Positions 26,913 through 36,835 of a stretch of DNA of 64,000 nt are shown here, one piece after another (position 1 is the first letter of the stretch; each line of letters opens with the position of its first letter). Source of the stretch: Streptomyces hyaluromycini (GTDB taxonomy: Bacteria > Actinomycetota > Actinomycetes > Streptomycetales > Streptomycetaceae); NCBI RefSeq assembly GCF_002217755.1, contig NZ_BCFL01000019.1, positions 680,712-744,711 on the forward strand. The letters are read 5' to 3'. The notes under the pieces are model-generated. The model saw nothing but the letters and a program-made list of their open reading frames with translations, searched no databases and was not told where the DNA came from. A program made the position numbers and the translations under genes.

Positions 26913-27078
26913 GGGGGCGAGACAAGTCGGATACGACGCCCGCGGTGGGGGTAGCAGTTCAGGCACGGCGGCGGCCGTGCGGTTCCGTCCCTCCGCGGGT
27001 GTCGTGTCCGCATGGTTTGTCGTTCTCCGGACCTTGGGGTATCCCCTGCTCGTGAAGAGCACTGGGGAAGGGGGTTTC

Positions 27079-27852
27079 GTGGTTCGTATCCGAGTTCTGG
27101 TCGTCGACGACCACCGCATCTTCGCCGAGTCGCTGGCCGCCGCACTGGCCGCCGAGCCCGACGTCGACGTGTCCGCGGCCGGCAGCGGTCCGGCCGCGCT
27201 GCGCTGCCTGGAGCGCGCGGTCGCCGAGGGTCGCCGCTACGACGTGCTGCTCGTCGACGCCGACCTGGGCGGTCAACTGCCGGGCGGCCGGGCGGCCGTG
27301 CCGGTGCAGGAGGCCAACGAGGAGGGGCTGGTCGACGGCATATCGCTGGTCGTCGGCGTCCGCTCGGCCCAGCCTGCCGTCCGGGTCGTCGTCCTCGCCG
27401 AGAAGGACGACCCGCGGCGCGCGGCCCTGGCCCTGCAGGCCGGTGCCTCCGGCTGGGTCGCCAAGGACTGCTCGCTGTCCCGGCTGCTGAACGTCATCCG
27501 GGGCGTGCTGCGCGACGAGACGCATCTGCCGCCCGCCCTGCTGACCGGGGTGCTGCGGGAGCTGACGGCCGCGCGCAAACACCGCACCGAGAGCGAGCGG
27601 CTCGTGGAGTCCCTCACGCCGAGGGAGCGGGAAGTGCTCCGGTGCATGGTGGCGGGCCTGGGGCGCAAGGCCGTCGCCGAGCGCCTCTTCCTGTCCCCGC
27701 ACACCGTCCGCACCCATATGCAGAACGTCCTCGGCAAACTGGGCGTCCACTCCACCCTGGCCGCGGTGGCGCTGGCGCGCAGGGCCGGGGTGGGGCCGGT
27801 GGATCTGGGGCCTGCCGGGCGGATCATGCCGGAGGAGAGCAGCAGCGCCTGA
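27079..27852 (+). CDS. LuxR-family response regulator
   Basis: A 257-residue NarL-type regulator: receiver (about 1-145) and LuxR HTH (about 182-245, LTPREREVLRCMVAGLGRKAVAERLFLSPHTVRTHMQNVLGKLGV). The acidic pair VVDDHR and the phospho-acceptor strand VLLVDADLGG are retained. The loop after the Asp is longer than usual (about 25 extra residues, QLPGGRAAVPVQEANEEGL). The GTG at 27079 follows a strong GGGGAAGGGGG; the alternative GTG at 27052 lacks one. No sensor kinase is adjacent. The gene is followed by a dispersed repeat in a convergent gap with tamR. Confidence 0.88.
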   Translation: MVRIRVLVVDDHRIFAESLAAALAAEPDVDVSAAGSGPAALRCLERAVAEGRRYDVLLVDADLGGQLPGGRAAVPVQEANEEGLVDGISLVVGVRSAQPAVRVVVLAEKDDPRRAALALQAGASGWVAKDCSLSRLLNVIRGVLRDETHLPPALLTGVLRELTAARKHRTESERLVESLTPREREVLRCMVAGLGRKAVAERLFLSPHTVRTHMQNVLGKLGVHSTLAAVALARRAGVGPVDLGPAGRIMPEESSSA

Positions 27853-27858
27853 CCGGGG

Positions 27859-27984
27859 CTGAGCGCTCCGCTGGAAGTGCCGCACTACGCCGTCTGTCGA
27901 CTGCGGCGCCGTCGTGGCTGGTCGCGGCCACGCGGCGGAGCCGCATATTGAAACGGTCCCGCGCCCCTTACGGGGCGCTGCCGA
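27859..27984 (+). repeat. Streptomyces dispersed intergenic element (long form)
   Basis: This 126-base segment begins GAGCGCTCCGCTGGAAG, continues through CTGCGGCGCCGTCGTGGCTGG and GCGGCGGAGCCGCATAT, and ends with the hairpin GCGCCCC-ttac-GGGGCGC. The same blocks in the same order, inverted, occupy 49289-49439. It lies between convergent genes (LuxR and tamR) and is a likely bidirectional terminator. Confidence 0.8.
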
Positions 27985-27994
27985 ACGGACCTGC

Positions 27995-28492
27995 CTAGCC
28001 CGGGATGTTGTCGAACGGGGCGGTCAACTGGCGTAGCAGGCTGGCGAGTTCGGATCGCTGGGCGGGGGAGAGCTCGCCGAGGATGGCTCGCTCCTGGTCG
28101 AGGAGGCCGGCCAGGGCCTGGTCCGCGCGGTCCTGGCCCTCGGTGGTCAGGCGTACCAGCACGCCCCGCCGGTCGCTGGGGTCCGGCAGCCGTTCCACCA
28201 GGCTCTTCTTGGCCAGCCGGTCGATCCGGTTGGTCATCGTCCCCGAGGTGACCAGGGTCTGCGTCAGCAGCTGTCCCGGGGAGAGCTGGTACGGCGTGCC
28301 CGCGCGCCTCAGCGCGGTCAGCACGTCGAACTCCCAGGGCTCCAGGCTGTGCTCGGCGAAGGCCAGCCGACGTGCCCGGTCCAGGTGCCGCGCCAGCCGG
28401 CTCACCCGGCTGAGCACCTCCAGCGGTTCCACGTCGAGGTCCGGGCGCTCCCGGCGCCACGCAGCGACCAGCCGATCGACCTCGTCCTCCAT
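27995..28492 (-). CDS. tamR: MarR-family regulator TamR
   Basis: A 165-residue MarR-type winged-helix repressor with an extended N-terminal helix (MEDEVDRLVAAWRRERPDLDVEPLEVLSR), HTH around FDVLTALRRAGTPYQLSPGQLL...SGTMTNRIDRL and a wing DRRGVLVRLT. It is divergent from a trans-aconitate methyltransferase gene. This is the arrangement of S. coelicolor TamR, which binds the shared intergenic DNA and is released by citrate, trans-aconitate and related ligands, linking oxidative damage of aconitase to relief of citrate-cycle inhibition. Two operator-like palindromes lie in the gap. The ATG at 28492 is the only good start. Confidence 0.9.
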   Translation of the reverse strand: MEDEVDRLVAAWRRERPDLDVEPLEVLSRVSRLARHLDRARRLAFAEHSLEPWEFDVLTALRRAGTPYQLSPGQLLTQTLVTSGTMTNRIDRLAKKSLVERLPDPSDRRGVLVRLTTEGQDRADQALAGLLDQERAILGELSPAQRSELASLLRQLTAPFDNIPG

Positions 28493-28524
28493 GGCGATCA
28501 GTGTAGTGGTTGTGTCGACATGAA

Positions 28525-28557
28525 GTCTCTTGATATCAAGTCTCTTGACATCAAGAG
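28525..28557. promoter_or_regulatory. Tandem TamR operators
   Basis: Two adjacent palindromes occupy the tamR-tam gap: CTTGATATCAAG (28528-28539, perfect) within TCTCTTGATATCAAG, and TCTCTTGACATCAAGAGA (28540-28557, one mismatch about the centre). Their centres are 15 bp apart. The size and CTTGA/TCAAG half-sites match MarR-family sites. Occupancy would cover both promoters, giving autoregulation and control of tam. A weaker half-site, GACATGAAG, precedes them at 28516. Confidence 0.8.
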
Positions 28558-28575
28558 ATCTTCCCGGGGAGAGTG

Positions 28576-29394
28576 ATGAGCATGACGACGCCCTCCTGGG
28601 ACCCCGCCCAGTACCTCCGCCACGCCGGCCACCGCGCCCGCCCCTTCGCCGACCTCCTCGCCTGCATCCCCGACCTCCCCGGCGAACCCCCGGCCGTCGC
28701 CGACCTCGGCTGCGGACCCGGCAACGTGACCGCCGTCCTCGCCGACCGCTGGCCCACCGCCCGCATCACCGGCTACGACAACTCCACCGCGATGCTCGAC
28801 AAGGCCCAGGTCGACCACGCCGGGCCCACCCCCGGCGGCGGCCGCCTCGACTTCGCCCACGCAGACCTGCGCACCTGGGCGCCCGAACGGCCGTACGACC
28901 TGATCGTGTCGAACGCGGCGCTCCACTGGGTCCCCGGCCACCTCGACCGCTTCGCCGGCTGGCTGGACGCGCTCGTTCCCGGCGGCAGCCTCGCCTTCCA
29001 GGTGCCGAACAACATCGACGCGCCCCTGCACGCCCTGATGCGCGAGCTCGCCGCCACGCCCCGCTGGAAGGCCCGGCTCGCCGACGTCCTGCGCCACGAG
29101 GACTCCGTCCACCCGCCCGTCGCCTACCTCGACCGGCTCGCCCGCCTCGGCTGCGCCACCGACGTCTGGGAGACCACCTACCTGCACGTCCTGGAGGGCG
29201 AGGACCCCGTCCTGGACTGGGTCAAGGGCACCGGGCTGCGCCCCGCCCTCACCGCCCTCGGCGACGACCCCGAGGCCCGGGACGCCTTCGTCGCCGAGTA
29301 CCGCGACCTGCTGCGGGAGGCCTACCCGAGCGCCCCGTACGGCACGGTCCTGCCGTTCCGCCGGCTGTTCGCCGTCGCCCGCAAGGAGGGCTGA
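28576..29394 (+). CDS. tam: Trans-aconitate 2-methyltransferase
   Basis: A 272-residue SAM methyltransferase that esterifies trans-aconitate, detoxifying an inhibitor of aconitase. It begins MSMTTPSWDPAQYLRHAGHRARPFADLL, typical of Tam, with the SAM motif VADLGCGPGNVTAVLADRWP (about residues 43-62), YDNSTAML and the Tam-specific SNAALHWVPGHLDRF and AFQVPNNIDAPLHALM. Three in-frame starts occur within nine bases (GTG 28573, ATG 28576, ATG 28582); ATG at 28576 follows GGGGAGAG. It overlaps the VOC gene by one base and is controlled through the tandem palindromes upstream. Confidence 0.93.
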   Translation: MSMTTPSWDPAQYLRHAGHRARPFADLLACIPDLPGEPPAVADLGCGPGNVTAVLADRWPTARITGYDNSTAMLDKAQVDHAGPTPGGGRLDFAHADLRTWAPERPYDLIVSNAALHWVPGHLDRFAGWLDALVPGGSLAFQVPNNIDAPLHALMRELAATPRWKARLADVLRHEDSVHPPVAYLDRLARLGCATDVWETTYLHVLEGEDPVLDWVKGTGLRPALTALGDDPEARDAFVAEYRDLLREAYPSAPYGTVLPFRRLFAVARKEG

Positions 29395-29783
29395 TGCTCG
29401 CCGCCGTCGACCACGTCCAGCTCGCCGCCCCGCCCGGCTCGGAGGACGCGCTGCGGGCGTACTACGGGGACGCTCTCGGCATGACCGAGGTGGCCAAGCC
29501 GCCGGTGCTCGCGGCGCGCGGCGGCTGCTGGTTCGAGGCCGGCGCGGTCCGGCTCCACCTGGGCGTCGAACAGGCCCCCGCCGGAGGCGGAGAATGTCAC
29601 TTCAGGCCGGCGAAGAAGGCCCACCCCGGCCTGCGGGTCACCGGCATCGACGCGTACGCCGCCCGGCTGGCCGCCCACGGCGCCGCCGTCACCTGGGACG
29701 ACGACCTCCCCGGCCACCGCCGCTTCTACTCCGAGGACCCCGTCGGCAACCGGCTGGAGTTCCTGGAGCCCGTCACGGCGTGA
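29394..29783 (+). CDS. VOC (glyoxalase/bleomycin-resistance) family protein
   Basis: A 129-residue vicinal-oxygen-chelate protein: AVDHVQLAAPPGSEDALRAYYGDALGMTEV at the start, a repeat of the beta-alpha-beta-beta-beta unit, and the terminal FYSEDPVGNRLEFLEP. The first His (DHVQL) and last Glu (LEFLE) of the usual metal site are present. Substrate is unknown. ATG at 29394 overlaps the tam stop (TGATG), so it belongs to the TamR-controlled transcript and might act on a small acid metabolite or lesion. Confidence 0.88.
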   Translation: MLAAVDHVQLAAPPGSEDALRAYYGDALGMTEVAKPPVLAARGGCWFEAGAVRLHLGVEQAPAGGGECHFRPAKKAHPGLRVTGIDAYAARLAAHGAAVTWDDDLPGHRRFYSEDPVGNRLEFLEPVTA

Positions 29784-29798
29784 GGCGGCGCTGGAGAC

Positions 29799-29834
29799 GG
29801 CGTGTGAGGCGGCGTGTGAGGCGGCGTGTGAGGC
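29799..29834. repeat. 12-bp tandem repeat, three copies
   Basis: Three perfect head-to-tail copies of GGCGTGTGAGGC between the convergent VOC and TetR genes, preceded by a degenerate copy around 29780-29798. It contains repeated TGA stops on the plus strand. No function is evident. Confidence 0.85.
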
Positions 29835-29838
29835 GGTC

Positions 29839-30513
29839 CTACGCCTTGCGGCGCCCTATCAGGTGCGGCTTCTGCTCCAGGCCGTCCAGACCGTGCCAGG
29901 ACAGGTTCACCAGGTGGGCGGCGACCTCCGCCTTCTTCGGGCGGCGCACGTCCAGCCACCACTGGCCGGTCAGCGCGACCATGCCCACCAGCGCCTGCGC
30001 GTACAGCGGGGCCAGCTTGGGATCGAAGCCGCGGGACTTGAACTCGCGGCCCAGGATGTCCTCCACCTGGGTGGCGATGTCCGAGATGAGGGACGCGAAG
30101 GAACCGGTCGACTGGGGGATGGGGGAGTCCCGGACCAGGATCCGGAAGCCGTCCGTGTACTCCTCGATGTAGTCGAGGAGGGCGAACGCGGCCTGCTCCA
30201 GCAGCTCCCGCGGATGACCGGCGGTGAGGGAACTGGTCACCATGTCCAGCAACCGCCGCATCTCCCGGTCGACCACCACCGCGTACAGCCCCTCCTTGCC
30301 GCCGAAGTGCTCGTAGACCACCGGCTTGGAGACCCCGGCCTTCGCCGCGATCTCCTCCACCGAGGTGCCCTCGAAACCCTTCGCCGCGAAGAGGGTGCGA
30401 CCGATCTCCAACAGCTGCTGGCGACGCTCCGCCCCGGTCATACGGGTACGACGCGCCCGCCGCTGCTTTTCGGGACTGGGGGTGCTGGAGTCGGTCGCCA
30501 CGGCGTCAATCAT
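29839..30513 (-). CDS. TetR-family regulator coupled to desaturase
   Basis: A 224-residue TetR regulator. The N-terminal arm is basic (EKQRRARRTRMTGAERRQQLL), followed by the HTH FAAKGFEGTSVEEIAAKAGVSKPVVYEHFGGKEGLYAVVVDRE (about residues 42-85) and a helical ligand-binding domain with a hydrophobic core. The ATG at 30513 overlaps the desaturase stop (ATGA), so it is the second gene of a two-gene operon. It probably senses an acyl-CoA or membrane state and controls the operon, perhaps through the palindromes at 31598-31624. That target is inference. Confidence 0.9.
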   Translation of the reverse strand: MIDAVATDSSTPSPEKQRRARRTRMTGAERRQQLLEIGRTLFAAKGFEGTSVEEIAAKAGVSKPVVYEHFGGKEGLYAVVVDREMRRLLDMVTSSLTAGHPRELLEQAAFALLDYIEEYTDGFRILVRDSPIPQSTGSFASLISDIATQVEDILGREFKSRGFDPKLAPLYAQALVGMVALTGQWWLDVRRPKKAEVAAHLVNLSWHGLDGLEQKPHLIGRRKA

Positions 30514-31520
30514 GCCGCCTTCGCAGCCTCCGCCCCCTGTCGGGAGCCGCCTTCCCCGGTGTCACGGCGCGAATCGATACGTGAGCGTGACGGCCAGCGC
30601 ACGTCGTACGCCCACCCCAGCTGCTCGCACCAGCGGATGATCCGCGCCGACGAGTCCAGCTGCCCGCGCTCCACCCCGTGCCGCGCCGAGGTCGGGTCGG
30701 CGTGGTGCAGGTTGTGCCAGGACTCGCCGCAGGACAGCACCGCCAGCCACCAGACGTTGCCCGAACGGTCACGCGACTTGAACGGCCGCTTGCCGACCGC
30801 GTGGCAGATCGAGTTGATCGACCACGTCACATGATGGAGCAGGGCCACCCGCACGAGTGAACCCCAGAAGAACGCGGTGAACGCGCCCCACCAGGACATC
30901 GTCACCAGACCGCCGATCAGCGGCGGCAGCGCCAGCGACAGCACCGTCCAGTAGATGAACTGCCGGGAGATCGCCCGGATCGCCGGGTCCTTGATCAGAT
31001 CCGGCGCGTACTTCTCCTGCGGAGTCCGCTCCTCGTCGAACATCCAGGCGATGTGTGCCCACCACAGGCCCTTGATCAGCGCCGGCACGGTCTCGCCGTA
31101 CCGCCACGGGGAATGCGGGTCGCCCTCCGCGTCGGAGAACTTGTGGTGCTTGCGGTGGTCGGCCACCCAGCGCACCAGGGGCCCCTCCACCGCCAGCGAC
31201 CCCGCGATCGCCAGCGCGATCCTGAGCGGCCGTTTCGCCTTGAAGGAACCGTGGGTGAAGTAACGGTGGTAGCCGATCGTCACGCCGTGACAGCCCAGAT
31301 AGTAGAAGAACACCATCAGGCCAAGGTCGAGCCAGCTCACGCCCCACCCCCACGCCAGCGGCACCGCAGCCAACAGCGCGAGGAACGGCACCACGATGAA
31401 CAGCAACAGGGTGATCTGCTCCAGCGAACCCTTCCGCTCGCCCCCGAGGGTGGCGGACGGGAGCGCGGTGTCGGCCGCCTTCCGGGGGTCTTCGATCACA
31501 TTGGAACTAGACGAGGTCAT
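30510..31520 (-). CDS. Acyl-CoA/fatty-acid delta-9 desaturase
   Basis: A 336-residue membrane di-iron desaturase (stearoyl-CoA-type) that introduces a cis double bond into acyl chains. The three histidine boxes are intact: HRYFTH, HRKHH (in DHRKHHKFSDAEGDPHSPW) and HNLHH (in ESWHNLHHADPTSARHGV). Four TM helices lie in two pairs. ATG at 31520 begins MTSSSSNVIEDPRKA; the frame stays open upstream but only into promoter DNA. It is translationally coupled to a TetR regulator downstream. It should adjust membrane fluidity. Confidence 0.93.
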   Translation of the reverse strand: MTSSSSNVIEDPRKAADTALPSATLGGERKGSLEQITLLLFIVVPFLALLAAVPLAWGWGVSWLDLGLMVFFYYLGCHGVTIGYHRYFTHGSFKAKRPLRIALAIAGSLAVEGPLVRWVADHRKHHKFSDAEGDPHSPWRYGETVPALIKGLWWAHIAWMFDEERTPQEKYAPDLIKDPAIRAISRQFIYWTVLSLALPPLIGGLVTMSWWGAFTAFFWGSLVRVALLHHVTWSINSICHAVGKRPFKSRDRSGNVWWLAVLSCGESWHNLHHADPTSARHGVERGQLDSSARIIRWCEQLGWAYDVRWPSRSRIDSRRDTGEGGSRQGAEAAKAA

Positions 31521-31597
31521 GCGCGTCCCCTGTGGGGTCGAGGGTTGAGAGAGACGCCGATCCGCGGCGACCGCGCGGGACGATAGAGGTGCTTCCC

Positions 31598-31624
31598 TAC
31601 GGTTCCGTAACCTACGGCGACGTA
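31598..31624. promoter_or_regulatory. Tandem inverted repeats, desaturase operator candidate
   Basis: TACGG-tt-CCGTA (31598-31609) and TACG-gcga-CGTA (31613-31624) lie 15 bp apart centre to centre, 78-104 bp upstream of the desaturase ATG. Tandem TACGG/CCGTA arms suggest binding by a TetR dimer pair. The rest of the 31521-31828 gap holds the divergent ppc promoter and no gene. Confidence 0.55.
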
Positions 31625-31828
31625 AGTATGGCAGTGAGGCGTCTCGCGGCAAGAGCCCCAGAACCTGCGCGTCCTCATGGACACCTATCCTTGAAGTCGG
31701 TCGGACAGCGCGGTCCGCTCTGTTTCCTTCCCTGATGTCCGGCCCGTATGCGGCCAGGCCCCGCCTGCCGCCCGGCCGACTGACGGGTTCCCTCCAGACG
31801 AGCTTCAACACTGCAAGGAGCCGCACCT

Positions 31829-34561
<2,733 letters not shown>

Positions 34562-34580
34562 CGGCTCCCGGACACGGCGG

Positions 34581-34609
34581 TGCCCCCGGGGTCGTACACC
34601 CCGGGGGCA
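34581..34609. terminator. Bidirectional terminator after ppc
   Basis: TGCCCCCGGGGT (34581-34592), loop CGTAC, ACCCCGGGGGCA (34598-34609): a perfect 12-bp stem between the convergent ppc and membrane-protein genes. Confidence 0.85.
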
Positions 34610-34629
34610 TCCGTCGTCTCACGGTCGTC

Positions 34630-35130
34630 TCACTGCAACGCGCCGAACGCCGCCGTCAGCAGCGCGATCCCCGAACCCCCCAGCAGCCACGCCACCCGCG
34701 TCAGCCGCAGGCCCCCGGCCACCACCACCGACGCCAGCAGCAGCGCGCCGCCGAGCGGCACCCAGGCGTACAGGATCCCGGCGGGACCGGACCGGACCAC
34801 GTCCTCGGTGCCGGGCTTCACGATCACGTCGTACGTCTGCCCCTTGCGCACCGCGACCGACTTGCCGATGACCACGCTCGCGCGCTTGGCCGCACCGGCC
34901 GAGACGGGCGTGAACGGCCCCGTGCAGGTGTCGTCACCGCACGCCGTCACCTTGACGGTGCCCTGCTCCTTGCCCTTCGTCAGCATCACGTCCTGCGCGG
35001 TGCCCCAGGACCCCCACACCCCGGCGACCAGGATCAGCACGGCGACCGCGCCCATCGACACGACACGCAGCGCGTTGACCGAGGCCGTACGGGAGGAAGC
35101 GGCAGAGGCAGCAGGCATGGCCGGGATCAT
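34630..35130 (-). CDS. Membrane protein of unknown function
   Basis: A 166-residue protein with one TM near the N-terminus (about 20-40), an extracytoplasmic loop of about 75 residues containing a CGDDTC cysteine pair that could form a disulfide, and two C-terminal TM helices (about 119-138 and 145-163). I do not recognise a family. It follows pth by 42 bp on the same strand and is probably the last gene of the glmU-prs-rplY-pth group. Start uncertain between ATG 35130 and ATG 35118; neither has a strong RBS. Confidence 0.75.
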   Translation of the reverse strand: MIPAMPAASAASSRTASVNALRVVSMGAVAVLILVAGVWGSWGTAQDVMLTKGKEQGTVKVTACGDDTCTGPFTPVSAGAAKRASVVIGKSVAVRKGQTYDVIVKPGTEDVVRSGPAGILYAWVPLGGALLLASVVVAGGLRLTRVAWLLGGSGIALLTAAFGALQ

Positions 35131-35172
35131 TGGCCATGTCCCTACGGCCGGTCAACTGCCGTGGGGGACAAG

Positions 35173-35775
35173 TCAGGAGTTGTACGTGCTTTGCGCCCGC
35201 TCCAGCCCCTCGATGACCAGCGCCTCCACCGCGTCGGCGGCCCGGTCCACGAAGTAGTCCAGTTCCTTGCGCTCGGCCGAGGAGAAGTCCTTCAGCACGA
35301 AGTCGGCGACCTGCATACGACCCGGAGGACGCCCGATCCCGAACCGCACCCGGTGATAGTCCGGCCCCATGGCCTTCGTCATCGACTTCAGCCCGTTGTG
35401 CCCGTTGTCGCCGCCGCCCAGCTTCAGGCGGAGGACGCCGTAGTCGATGTCCAGCTCGTCGTGGATCGCCACGATGTTGGCGACCGGCACCTTGTAGAAG
35501 TCGCGCAGTGCGTTGACGGGGCCGCCGGAAAGATTCATGAACGACATCGGCTTCGCCAGGATCACCCGCCGGTTCTCGGGCCCCGGCGCCCCGATCCGGC
35601 CCTCCACGACCTGTGCCTGCGCCTTCCCGGCCCGCTTGAACTTCCCCCCGATCCGCCCGGCGAGCAACTCCACGACCATGAACCCGACGTTGTGCCGGTT
35701 CATCGCGTACTCGGGCCCGGGATTACCGAGCCCGACGATCAGCCAGGGGGCGTTGGCGGGGGTGGTCACGTCCAT
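35173..35775 (-). CDS. pth: Peptidyl-tRNA hydrolase
   Basis: A 200-residue enzyme that recycles tRNA from prematurely released peptidyl-tRNA. It carries the Pth motifs WLIVGLGNPGPEYAMNRHNVGFMV with catalytic His in RHNVG (about residue 30), KPMSFMNLSGGPV, the HDELDIDYGVLRLKLGGGDNGHNGLKS loop with the catalytic Asp, and the RFGIGRPPGRMQVADFVL segment. The ATG at 35773-35775 has AAGGAGAC just upstream; the frame is open further but unrelated. It lies downstream of rplY. Confidence 0.96.
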   Translation of the reverse strand: MDVTTPANAPWLIVGLGNPGPEYAMNRHNVGFMVVELLAGRIGGKFKRAGKAQAQVVEGRIGAPGPENRRVILAKPMSFMNLSGGPVNALRDFYKVPVANIVAIHDELDIDYGVLRLKLGGGDNGHNGLKSMTKAMGPDYHRVRFGIGRPPGRMQVADFVLKDFSSAERKELDYFVDRAADAVEALVIEGLERAQSTYNS

Positions 35776-35925
35776 GTCTCCTTGATACGCGCCAGCCGCC
35801 GCTCCCGGGGGAACGGCGGCTGACCGTTGCTCAACTGCTTGCCGTTCACGGCTCACCGCATGGCTACCGCTGTGGGCGGCCGCCCCGCATGGCTGCCGCT
35901 GTGGGCAATCGTTCCGCAGGGCGAT

Positions 35926-35968
35926 GGGGGTCCCCCCCGCGCGAGCGAAGCCGAGCGTGGGGGAGGGT
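35926..35968. repeat. Palindromic element, GCGAAGCCGAGC family
   Basis: GGGGGTCCCCCC, then CGCGCGAGCGAAGCCGAGCG, then TGGGGGAGGG. The element has the same GGGG(g/a)TCCCCCC...GCGAAGCCGAG...GGGGgA plan as 41754-41795. It is in the 251 bp between rplY and pth, a gap with no gene. It may form a hairpin between the CCCCC and GGGGG arms. Confidence 0.75.
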
Positions 35969-36026
35969 GGGCACAGCCATCAGCGCCGGGCGCCTGCTCT
36001 CAGCAGGCGGCACCTGAACCGACGGC

Positions 36027-36620
36027 TCAGGCCTCGGCAGCCTCTTCGGACTCGCCCTCGCCCTCCGCGGCCTCCTCCGCCTGCGCGGCCAGGACCTGGA
36101 GGACGACCGCGTCCTCGTCGACGGCCAGGGTCGCGCCGGACGGCAGGGTGATGTCCTTGGCGAGGACGGAGGCGCCGGCCTCCAGGCCCTCGATCGAGAC
36201 GGTGACGGCCTCGGGGATGTGGGTGGCCTCGGCCTCGACCGGCAGCGCGTTCAGCACGTGCTCCAGCAGGTTGCCGCCGGCGGCCAGCTCGCCCTCGGTG
36301 TGCACCGGGATCTCGACCGTGACCTTCTCGCCGCGCTTGACCAGCAGCAGGTCGACGTGCTCCAGGAAGCCCTTGATCGGGTCGCGCACCACGGACTTCG
36401 GGATCGCCAGCTCGTTCGACTTGCCGTCGATGTCCAGGGAGATCAGGACGTTCGGGGTACGCAGCGCGAGCAGCAGCTCGTGGCCCGGGAGGGTCAGGTG
36501 GATCGGGTCCGAACCGTGGCCGTACAGGACACCGGGGACCTTGCTGTCACGGCGGATACGGCGCGCGGCACCCTTGCCGAACTCGGTGCGCGACTCGGCG
36601 GCGATCTTCACCTCGGACAT
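36027..36620 (-). CDS. rplY: Ribosomal protein bL25/general stress protein Ctc
   Basis: A 197-residue long-form L25 (Ctc/TL5 type) that binds 5S rRNA. The N-terminal L25 domain (about 1-95) begins SEVKIAAESRTEFGKGAARRIRRDSKVPGVLYGHG; the C-terminal beta domain follows, and the tail after about 180 is Glu/Ala-rich (AEEAAEGEGESEEAAEA). The ATG at 36620 has GAGGAGTGATC upstream. It lies between prs and pth as in many actinobacteria. A strong terminator separates it from prs. Confidence 0.95.
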   Translation of the reverse strand: MSEVKIAAESRTEFGKGAARRIRRDSKVPGVLYGHGSDPIHLTLPGHELLLALRTPNVLISLDIDGKSNELAIPKSVVRDPIKGFLEHVDLLLVKRGEKVTVEIPVHTEGELAAGGNLLEHVLNALPVEAEATHIPEAVTVSIEGLEAGASVLAKDITLPSGATLAVDEDAVVLQVLAAQAEEAAEGEGESEEAAEA

Positions 36621-36724
36621 GGTGATCACTCCTCGTAGAGATAGGTACGGACGTGGTCACCCGGCCACGAACGGCCTGCTACGAAGAGCGCGTCGATAAC
36701 GGACCGCCGACACCTGCGCAAACA

Positions 36725-36781
36725 GGTACGGCCTCCCTCGCCGAGCAACTGCAGCAGTCTACTCGGAGGGGAGGCCGTACC
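36725..36781 (-). terminator. Long hairpin between prs and rplY
   Basis: GGTACGGCCTCCC (36725-36737) pairs perfectly with GGGAGGCCGTACC (36769-36781), and inside it CCGAG (36741) pairs with CTCGG (36762). This is a strong terminator for the prs transcript, so rplY probably has its own promoter in 36621-36724. Confidence 0.8.
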
Positions 36782-36835
36782 CAAAAGGATCTTCAGCGGC
36801 GGCCGACGGAGGTCAGCTCAGCCGATGCAGAAACC

